Part shown: positions 1 to 4,498 of the stretch, one piece after another
Layout of the letters: every line of letters begins with the position of its first letter
Numbering within the stretch: the stretch's first letter is position 1
From: Deltaproteobacteria bacterium
GTDB lineage: Bacteria; Desulfobacterota; Desulfobacteria; Desulfobacterales; SG8-13
Direction: 5' to 3'
Length of the DNA stretch: 9,514 bases
NCBI GenBank assembly: GCA_024639205.1
Contig: JAHEIV010000079.1
Span: 1 to 9,514, forward strand
Program-made: the position numbers and the translations under genes
The notes under the pieces: model-generated
Told to the model about the DNA's origin: nothing
Seen by the model: the letters and a program-made list of their open reading frames with translations, nothing else
Database searches by the model: none

Positions 1-509
1 CCCCGGGCGACGGCCACGGGTTGCGCGTGCACTCTCTGGGGCCCTTCACCGTCGGCGGGCTCAATTGCTGGGAAAACTGGATGCCGCTGGCCAGGGCCGC
101 TCTGTATGGACAGGGTGAGGATCTGCACATCGCGATCTGGCCGGGGGGGCTGCACAACACGCAGGACATCACGCGCTTTATTGCGCTGGAGGCGCGCTCT
201 TACGTGGTGTCGGTTTCCGGGCTGATGCGCGCGACCGACTTTCCGGCAGACACTCCTCATTTTTCCGCCATCACCGCCGATATCGACGGACCGCTTGCCA
301 ACGGGGGCTCGTGTGTCGCCGGTCCGGACGGTACCTGGGTGGTCGAGCCGGTGGTTGGAGAAGAACGGTTGATTGTCGCCAACCTGGAGCATCGGCGCGT
401 GAGAGAAGAACGCCAGAATTTCGATCCGGCGGGTCATTATTCCCGTCCGGATGTCACCCTGCTGACGGTCAACAGAGAGCGGCAGCGAACCGTGAATCTC
501 GTTGACTGA
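1..509 (+). CDS. Nitrilase (carbon-nitrogen hydrolase family), C-terminal part; start lies outside the window
   Basis: This is the C-terminal two thirds or so of a nitrilase, an enzyme hydrolysing an organic nitrile to the carboxylic acid and ammonia. The reading frame is open from base 3 with no plausible start, so the gene is cut by the window edge. The nucleophile is visible: the stretch GLNCWENWMPLARAALY has the catalytic Cys (codon 66-68) in the CWEN context typical of true nitrilases rather than amidases. Further family marks are GEDLHIAIWPG just after it and HYSRPDVTLL near the C-terminus. The catalytic Glu and Lys of the Cys-Glu-Lys triad should lie upstream and cannot be checked. The substrate cannot be read from the sequence. 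The stop is TGA at 507-509, and no same-strand gene follows closely. Family assignment is firm; aliphatic versus aromatic preference is unknown. Confidence 0.93.
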   Translation, partial: PGDGHGLRVHSLGPFTVGGLNCWENWMPLARAALYGQGEDLHIAIWPGGLHNTQDITRFIALEARSYVVSVSGLMRATDFPADTPHFSAITADIDGPLANGGSCVAGPDGTWVVEPVVGEERLIVANLEHRRVREERQNFDPAGHYSRPDVTLLTVNRERQRTVNLVD

Positions 510-604
510 GCCGGGTCGGGATCTGTGTGATTCAAATGGTACCCACTGTAATGATGATTCATTTCCACACGGCTGAAACTGATTGATGATATCGAAGCGT
601 CGCA

Positions 605-619
605 TCTGCGGTCCGCAGA
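605..619. repeat. 15-base perfect palindrome around a central T
   Basis: The sequence reads TCTGCGG-T-CCGCAGA, with 7-base arms around a single central base. The centre is too tight for a good hairpin with the full stem, so a symmetric protein-binding site is as likely as an RNA structure. No T-run follows on either strand, so it is not an intrinsic terminator. A chance origin in GC-rich spacer DNA cannot be excluded. Confidence 0.4.
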
Positions 620-660
620 CCGGGGATCACACCCTCAGGGCCGCCGCTCGATCAAAGATT

Positions 661-730
661 ATGGTGCCCTTGACTGCATTTATGAGATATAATCAATATT
701 TCCGATCTGCGAATGAAAAAAGGGCACCGT
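661..730. repeat. Inverted repeat with 11-base arms (one mismatch) around 48 bases
   Basis: The left arm ATGGTGCCCTT (661-671) is complementary to the right arm AAGGGCACCGT (720-730). Nine consecutive pairs form the core (GGTGCCCTT with AAGGGCACC), then one G-T position and one more pair. The 48 enclosed bases are markedly AT-rich compared with the surroundings and include TATAAT at 688-693. The spacing suits a long-loop hairpin, paired operator half-sites or the ends of a very small inserted element; nothing seen decides between these. Confidence 0.45.
670..693 (+). promoter_or_regulatory. Possible weak promoter (TATAAT at 688-693)
   Basis: A perfect TATAAT occurs at 688-693 inside the AT-rich loop of the inverted repeat. 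A TTGACT at 670-675 lies only 12 bases upstream, well short of the usual 16-18. No better -35 hexamer exists at the right distance, and there is no TGN extension. If used, it would give a leader of about 210 bases before the membrane-protein start at 912. The claim rests mainly on the -10 match. Confidence 0.25.
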
Positions 731-911
731 GCTGCTCGGTATGGTCATTTGACACGGATGGTGACAACCGGGTGTGCGGCCGGGGACGGGGCCGAAATCT
801 AATAATGGCACCACACTGACAGGTTCTGGGGCCGGCGGAGGCGCTTTTCTGCTCACTGCATCCCAGACCATCTGCCAGCCGAATGTGGGTTGCGTTCGTT
901 TTTTCAGGTCT

Positions 912-1430
912 ATGACTTACCAGTCCATCAAGTGGATCGTCTTCACGGCGCTTGCGCTGACCGTTCCGGCGGTGTTTTTTCTCGTGATGGTGGTGATGTT
1001 TATGCCGGCAGTTTTCTTTGTCGCCGGGATCGGTTATGTCATCCCCAAGCTGTTTGCCGCCGGATCTGTTGGCGAGTCCATGAGTTTTATTGTCATAATG
1101 GGAGTGCATGCGCTCATTTACGCAGCCCTGTACTACGGGTTATCGGTTGCAATTGCCAGGGCTCTTCATTTGATAAGGAGCCAGTTGGCCAGAGTTATCG
1201 CGGTGGCGGCGGTCTGCCTGGGTCTTGGCTCGGTGACCCTGTTTCCGGTTTACGGCGCCGGCGGTCACGGTCCGACGCGCTGGTTTACGCTGGTGGAATT
1301 TCTGACAGATGTGAATAAATCTTACGGAACCGGCAGCGCACAACTCGTTTACGGCACCGCTATTTTACTGCTGTCGGTCTTCCTGTTCTTTAAAATGCGC
1401 AGGGGCAACCGCACCCAACCGGGCGGTTGA
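912..1430 (+). CDS. Unrecognised integral membrane protein, about five helices
   Basis: I do not recognise the family. From ATG at 912 the product is 172 residues and strongly hydrophobic. Likely membrane helices lie at about residues 8-29, 31-50, 58-82, 93-112 and 144-161. A short basic stretch sits between helices 3 and 4 (HLIRSQLAR), and the tail is basic (KMRRGNRTQPGG). The loop between helices 4 and 5 is the longest and carries PVYGAGGHGPTRW, glycine- and histidine-containing, with no known motif. By the positive-inside rule the 3-4 loop and C-terminus would be cytoplasmic. The frame stays open upstream to a GTG at 774, but that extension is not hydrophobic and looks like non-coding sequence, so ATG 912 is preferred even though only a weak CAGGT precedes it. 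The next gene starts 113 bases downstream on the same strand. Confidence 0.7.
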   Translation: MTYQSIKWIVFTALALTVPAVFFLVMVVMFMPAVFFVAGIGYVIPKLFAAGSVGESMSFIVIMGVHALIYAALYYGLSVAIARALHLIRSQLARVIAVAAVCLGLGSVTLFPVYGAGGHGPTRWFTLVEFLTDVNKSYGTGSAQLVYGTAILLLSVFLFFKMRRGNRTQPGG

Positions 1431-1543
1431 TCCCAAGGATCGTCGCCCCCCGGTACCGGGATGTTCGATCGGGAGCGGCAGAGCCCTCCTGCCGGGCGAT
1501 GCCGATCGCTGCGGCAGCCTTGGGAACAAGGTGCGAAAAACGC

Positions 1544-2122
1544 ATGGAAGTGCTCAACATCCACGAACGCGAACTGGCGATCGATGCCGCCCGGGTCGGT
1601 CAGTTGATCGATACACTGGCTTCGCCGCAAGACAGGCTCTGGCCCTTGGATCGCTGGCCGCGGATGAAGTTTGATCGACCGCTGTCCGTCGGGGCCACCG
1701 GCGGGCACGGACCGGTTCGGTATGTTGTCGATCGCTACCAGCCGGGCAGATCGATCCGCTTTCGTTTTCAGCAGCCGGCCGGTTTTAACGGGTTTCATGG
1801 CTATGAAATATTCGAGCGTTCGCCCGGGAAAACACTGCTGCGGCACACCCTCAGGATGAGTGCCACCGGACCGGCGCTGTTTTCCTGGCCGTTTGTATTT
1901 CGGCCGCTTCACAACGCGCTGATCGAGGACTCGTTATCGCGCGCCGAAGCGGGGGTGGGGGTCGTTTCAAACCGCAGCCGATGGTCGCTCTGGGTTCGGT
2001 TTCTGCGCCGGGTCCTCTCAGGCGGTCGGGCGAAACCGCCGGGCGCAACCGGCAGGGGCACTCCGGCACGGACGCTGAAATCTGCCAGCGGGGCAGAGAA
2101 GCCGGCGCCGGATGAATCGTGA
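1544..2122 (+). CDS. SRPBCC-fold (polyketide cyclase/START-like) family protein
   Basis: The predicted product is 192 residues. Residues 1-135 have the outline of a SRPBCC-fold small-molecule-binding domain. It begins with a strand resembling HERELAIDAARVGQLIDTLA, followed by WPLDRWPRMKFDRPLSVGATGGHGPVRYVV, then alternating strands with YQPGRSIRFRFQQP, GYEIFE and LRHTLRM. A final helix, PLHNALIEDSLSRAE, would close the cavity. Such domains bind hydrophobic ligands, but no ligand can be named. After residue 145 comes a basic aromatic segment (RWSLWVRFLRRV) and then a Gly/Pro/Ala-rich tail that looks disordered, unusual for the fold. ATG 1544 is chosen because the homologous-looking domain begins there; a TTG at 1427 in the same frame would add 39 residues that do not look like protein. 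SD is weak. The SEC-C gene starts 21 bases after the stop, suggesting co-transcription. Confidence 0.72.
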   Translation: MEVLNIHERELAIDAARVGQLIDTLASPQDRLWPLDRWPRMKFDRPLSVGATGGHGPVRYVVDRYQPGRSIRFRFQQPAGFNGFHGYEIFERSPGKTLLRHTLRMSATGPALFSWPFVFRPLHNALIEDSLSRAEAGVGVVSNRSRWSLWVRFLRRVLSGGRAKPPGATGRGTPARTLKSASGAEKPAPDES

Positions 2123-2143
2123 ACCAAGATGGGTGGTGAAAAG

Positions 2144-2431
2144 ATGGAAAAAGTATATGACGGTCAAAGAAAGGACAAGCTGGGTACCGAGAACAATCCG
2201 GCTGTCGTGCACGTGCAGACCAAAAAAAGAATGAAAGAGGTCGTCTCGATTTTTGAAAAAAACGGCTGGAAATACAAAATCGATCTGCAGCCGGACAAAG
2301 AAGAGGATGTCTCCGCGCTGGAAATCCTGATGAACTGGCCAAAGCCGGTAGCGGCCGAAAAAAAAGTCGGTCGCAACGATCCCTGCCCTTGCGGAAGCGG
2401 GAAAAAATACAAAAAATGCTGTGGCGAGTAA
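2144..2431 (+). CDS. Small SEC-C zinc-motif protein (PBPRA1643-like)
   Basis: The product is 95 residues ending in a complete SEC-C motif: RNDPCPCGSGKKYKKCCG, with Cys81, Cys83, Cys92 and Cys93 spaced C-x-C-x8-C-C. In SecA this tail binds one zinc and docks on SecB and the ribosome. Here it is joined to a 70-residue N-terminal part (VYDGQRKDKLGTENNPAVV, then a helix with FEKNGWKYKIDL) that resembles the family I know as PBPRA1643-type SWIM/SEC-C proteins, whose function is undefined. The C-terminus is therefore not a SecA fragment, since no SecA ATPase sequence is nearby. An ATG at 2129 is also in frame, but the family begins close to VYDGQRK and a GGTGG lies upstream of 2144, so 2144 is preferred. 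The racemase gene follows after 13 bases. The protein may be a ribosome- or chaperone-associated factor; that is inference only. Confidence 0.85.
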   Translation: MEKVYDGQRKDKLGTENNPAVVHVQTKKRMKEVVSIFEKNGWKYKIDLQPDKEEDVSALEILMNWPKPVAAEKKVGRNDPCPCGSGKKYKKCCGE

Positions 2432-2436
2432 GAATC

Positions 2437-2442
2437 GGGGAG
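2437..2442 (+). promoter_or_regulatory. Shine-Dalgarno site of the racemase gene
   Basis: A GGGGAG lies just before ATG 2445, within the 13-base gap after the SEC-C stop. It fixes the racemase start at 2445 rather than at the in-frame upstream codon (2421) inside the SEC-C gene. Confidence 0.6.
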
Positions 2443-2444
2443 CC

Positions 2445-3140
2445 ATGTCGAAACACATCGGAATCGTGGCCTGCAGCGCCGAAGGAGCGGCGCTGTGTTA
2501 CCGGGCCCTGTGCGCCGAGGCACCGGCCCGCATGGGCCGCCACATGCACCCGGAAGTGTCGATGCACACCCACCCGCTGGCGGTGTACATGGTTTACATT
2601 CGAGAGGGAAACTGGGACGGGGTCGCCGAACTGATGCTTTCTTCGGCACGCAAGCTGGCAAAGATCGGCGCCGAATTTGCTATCTGTCCGGACAACACCA
2701 TTCACCAGGCTTTCGATCGGGTAGCAGCCGAATCGCCCATCCCCTGGCTGCACATTGCCGAGCAAGTGGCCCGTGCCGCCAAACGGCAGGGATTCAAACG
2801 GCTGGCGCTGACAGGCACCAAATACCTGATGACCGGCCCGGTCTATCCCGGGGCCTTCGGGCGGGTCGGGCTGGCACTGGAAATTCCGGATGATACCGAA
2901 AGACAGGAAATCGACCGCATCATCTTCGATGAGTTGGTAAACGGCATATTTGCTGAAGAATCGCGGCGAACCTTCAATGCGGTTTTTCAGCGCCTGAAAG
3001 ACCGCGGCTGTGACGCAGCCGTGCTTGGCTGTACCGAAATCCCGCTGATCGTGGATCCCGACGATTGTCCGCTGCCCACACTCGATTCAACCCGGCTGCT
3101 TGCCGGGGCAGCGCTGGAGGAATCGCTCAAGGCGGGCTAA
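2445..3140 (+). CDS. Aspartate/glutamate racemase superfamily enzyme with atypical first catalytic site
   Basis: The product is 231 residues, the usual size for the cofactor-independent Asp/Glu racemase family, which has two similar halves with one catalytic Cys each. The start MSKHIGIVACSAEGAALCYRAL resembles the first strand and glycine loop. The second catalytic site is intact: LGCTEIPL with Cys196. In the first site the usual PCNTAH or PSNTMH appears as CPDNTIH (residues 81-87), so Asp83 stands where the first Cys is expected and a Cys lies two residues earlier. Family members that lack one Cys include broad-specificity racemases and one-Cys decarboxylases or isomerases, so amino-acid racemisation is likely but not certain. 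PTLDSTRLLA near the C-terminus is the conserved substrate-side segment. It sits 13 bases after the SEC-C gene and probably shares its transcript. The stop codon overlaps that of the convergent regulator by 4 bases. Confidence 0.88.
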   Translation: MSKHIGIVACSAEGAALCYRALCAEAPARMGRHMHPEVSMHTHPLAVYMVYIREGNWDGVAELMLSSARKLAKIGAEFAICPDNTIHQAFDRVAAESPIPWLHIAEQVARAAKRQGFKRLALTGTKYLMTGPVYPGAFGRVGLALEIPDDTERQEIDRIIFDELVNGIFAEESRRTFNAVFQRLKDRGCDAAVLGCTEIPLIVDPDDCPLPTLDSTRLLAGAALEESLKAG

Positions 3141-3424
3141 TCGTCACTGATTCGAAACAGCGGCTCTTCGAGGAAGGTGCTCTTGCACCGCGGGCAGCGG
3201 CTGGGACGGGTAAAGCGCCTGCGGTCTGCGAAAACATAGCCGCATTTGCGGCAGGTGCTGGGCCGCATGCCCAGCTTTCTGCCAGCGGCAGACAGCGACC
3301 GGGAGATGTGGGCCAGGTGCTCACAGACCTCTTTTTCTTTGACCTGCAGCGCCGAGGCAAGCTCCGCTGCACTTTGTTCGGAGCCGGCCAGCAGCGCCAT
3401 CATCTGCTGGCGAACGGTTTTCAT
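3137..3424 (-). CDS. Small HTH plus zinc-ribbon transcriptional regulator
   Basis: The product is 95 residues. Residues 1-50 (MKTVRQQMMALLAGSEQSAAELASAL and the helices after it) look like a winged helix-turn-helix: a first helix, then SAAELASALQVKEKEVCEHLAHISRSL as the helix-turn-helix. Residues 58-80 form a zinc ribbon with Cys58-x2-Cys61 (CRKCGYVF) and Cys77-x2-Cys80 (RCPRCKS). This arrangement matches the predicted regulator group with an N-terminal HTH fused to a Zn ribbon (COG3357-like), found in archaea and some deltaproteobacteria; targets and metal response are not established. ATG 3424 has no clear Shine-Dalgarno sequence; ATGs at residues 8-9 are an alternative start that would trim the first helix. 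It is convergent with the racemase (stops overlap in CTAA) and divergent from the DUF2845 gene 27 bases away, which may be its target or share its control. Confidence 0.82.
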   Translation of the reverse strand: MKTVRQQMMALLAGSEQSAAELASALQVKEKEVCEHLAHISRSLSAAGRKLGMRPSTCRKCGYVFADRRRFTRPSRCPRCKSTFLEEPLFRISDD

Positions 3425-3434
3425 GATTCGAATC
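3425..3434. promoter_or_regulatory. 10-base perfect palindrome in the regulator/DUF2845 spacer; possible operator
   Basis: GATTCGAATC is perfectly self-complementary and abuts the start codon of the minus-strand regulator, inside the 27-base spacer between two divergent genes. A small winged-helix dimer could bind it and block its own translation start region or promoter. The position is suggestive, but a 10-base palindrome can arise by chance. The related GATTCGAA recurs at 3149-3156 in the end of the regulator gene. Confidence 0.3.
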
Positions 3435-3451
3435 GAAAAGAGACGCTGACG

Positions 3452-3796
3452 ATGAAACAGATGCTGTTACTGGTGATTATTCTCCTCGGGCTTCCCTCCA
3501 TGCTCTCCGCTGTCTCCGGTCGGGGTATTCGCTGCGGCAGCGACCTGGTTTCCCCCGGATACCTGAAATTCGAAGTCTTGCAGACTTGCGGGGAACCCGT
3601 TTCCCGGGAAATGGTCGGTGAGGTGGAGATCTTCGATACCGACCGGATCTATGACCGGCGTTTCAGCCGGTATCAATCCCAGGGGAGCAAAGTGATTCTA
3701 TACATCGAAGAGTGGATTTACGACAAGGGCGGTCTGTTTGTGCTGCGTTTTGAAGGCAACCGCCTGGTGAATGTAGAATCGGTCAGAAGCAAATAG
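3452..3796 (+). CDS. Secreted DUF2845-like protein
   Basis: The product is 114 residues and starts with a signal peptide: MKQMLLLVIILLGLPSMLSA, with cleavage likely after residue 20. The mature part begins RCGSDLVSPGYLKFEVLQTCGEP (shown by RCGSDLVSPG, then FEVLQTCGEP). This is the hallmark of the DUF2845 family, whose members carry RCG..LV..G and V..KCGEP. Later segments VILYIEEWIYD and LFVLRFEGNRLVNVES fit the family's Trp-containing strand and final hairpin. Cys28 and Cys46 could form a disulfide after export. The function of DUF2845 is unknown; the layout resembles SmpA/OmlA-like small periplasmic folds. Only a weak AGAGA precedes ATG 3452. The gene stands alone on the plus strand, divergent from the HTH/zinc-ribbon regulator and convergent with the CNBD gene. 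Confidence 0.82.
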   Translation: MKQMLLLVIILLGLPSMLSAVSGRGIRCGSDLVSPGYLKFEVLQTCGEPVSREMVGEVEIFDTDRIYDRRFSRYQSQGSKVILYIEEWIYDKGGLFVLRFEGNRLVNVESVRSK

Positions 3797-3878
3797 CACC
3801 CGCCATTTCCCCGGGCGTTGATTATCCCGCCTGTATGTTTCCGAGTAGCGTATACAGAAGCCTGCGATGTTGATTCGC

Positions 3879-4382
3879 CTATGTCTGCAGCTGCTCGACC
3901 CGCTTTTTGGCCTTGATCAGCTCGTCATTGGTCAAGCGAAGCCGGATCGACATATATTCTGCGAAAATCCGGTACAGCAGCAGCAGGAAATCGAGCTTTT
4001 CATCCCGGGAAGCTTCAGAGGAGAGGCGCTCCCCCGCGGAGGTGTCCACGGCCAGGCAAACGGTTTTACCGACAGCGAAGACCGAGGCGGACCGGCTCAG
4101 GCTGTCGATGATCCGCATCTCGCCGAAGATTTCTCCTTTGCGGTCGATGGTGCCGATGTCGTGTCCTGCCTTTCCGATACGGATTTTGCCGGATAGCAGG
4201 AAATAGAGCCAGGGATCCAGATCCCCTTCTTTAATGATTCGCTCGCCGTGTTCGTACTGCCGAATTTTGCTCAACCGGAGCAGCTTTCCGAGCGCTTTGG
4301 TTTCAAAATTTTTCAATGCCGGGATAGCCATCAATTTTTGAATATTTTCAATATTTTCTTTCAGATATTTCGACTCGATCAT
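3879..4382 (-). CDS. Stand-alone cyclic nucleotide-binding domain protein (Crp/Fnr-type sensor without DNA-binding domain)
   Basis: The product is 167 residues. After a helical N-terminus (1-35) comes a double-stranded beta-helix typical of cyclic nucleotide-binding domains, about residues 37-115: YEHGERIIKEGDLDPWLYFLLSGKI is the entry, and the phosphate-binding cassette follows at about 83-100, containing FGEMRIIDSLSRSASV with its conserved Gly-Glu and Arg. Helices continue to residue 167 (FLLLLYRIFAEYMSIRLRL then a charged coil), but there is no helix-turn-helix, so it is not a complete Crp-type regulator. It probably acts by protein contact or is a sensor subunit. Ligand identity is unknown. 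ATG 4382 is chosen because GCGAGG lies about 6 bases upstream; extension to 4472 would add 30 residues without domain character. It is read in the same direction as purF, 116 bases downstream of it. Confidence 0.85.
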   Translation of the reverse strand: MIESKYLKENIENIQKLMAIPALKNFETKALGKLLRLSKIRQYEHGERIIKEGDLDPWLYFLLSGKIRIGKAGHDIGTIDRKGEIFGEMRIIDSLSRSASVFAVGKTVCLAVDTSAGERLSSEASRDEKLDFLLLLYRIFAEYMSIRLRLTNDELIKAKKRVEQLQT

Positions 4383-4385
4383 GAT

Positions 4386-4391
4386 AGCCTC
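4386..4391 (-). promoter_or_regulatory. Shine-Dalgarno site that fixes the CNBD start
   Basis: Read on the minus strand, GAGG lies in the bases just before the ATG at 4382-4380, at normal spacing. It supports the internal Met rather than the ATG at 4472 as the true start. Confidence 0.5.
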
Positions 4392-4449
4392 GCATTGAAA
4401 AACAATTCCACCTTCGCCGGTGGCGGCCTCTATAGGAACTATCGGCAGT

Positions 4450-4472
4450 TTGCCGGAAATCATTACCGGCAA
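4450..4472. repeat. Inverted repeat between purF and the CNBD gene
   Basis: Seven-base arms TTGCCGG (4450-4456) and CCGGCAA (4466-4472) surround nine bases, and part of the centre continues the symmetry (AAT/ATT). It begins 27 bases after the purF stop on the minus strand. As RNA it could form a hairpin ending purF or protecting its 3' end. No T-run follows on the minus strand, so a classical intrinsic terminator is not supported. A repressor site before the CNBD gene is the other reading. Confidence 0.45.
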
Positions 4473-4498
4473 TCATACGCGAACCCACCGTATTTTTA

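Larger units (their letters stand above)
510..911. other. 402-base stretch without a convincing gene
   Basis: I see no recognisable gene here. A 78-codon plus-strand frame (583-819) and minus-strand frames across 680-1109 give low-complexity translations rich in Arg, His or Cys with no family resemblance. The stretch holds a 15-base palindrome at 605-619, a wide inverted repeat with arms at 661-671 and 720-730, a perfect TATAAT at 688-693, and a perfect TTGACA at 749-754 that has no good -10 at 16-18 bases. It probably carries the end of the nitrilase transcript and the promoter of the membrane-protein gene, but none of these sites forms a textbook promoter or terminator. Confidence 0.6.

Noticed and set aside
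749..754. Perfect TTGACA hexamer
   Set aside because: No reasonable -10 lies 16-18 bases downstream, where the sequence is GTGTGCGG-like, so I do not call a promoter.
583..819. 78-codon frame in the long spacer
   Set aside because: No Shine-Dalgarno, no homology I recognise, and it runs through the inverted repeat; chance open frame is more likely.
2387..2428. SEC-C motif as a sign of a SecA gene
   Set aside because: Only the zinc tail is present; the rest of the 95-residue protein has no SecA ATPase sequence.
1851..2765. 304-codon minus-strand open frame across the SRPBCC, SEC-C and racemase genes
   Set aside because: It covers three genes with recognisable products on the other strand, and its Arg/Cys/Pro-rich translation has no domain.
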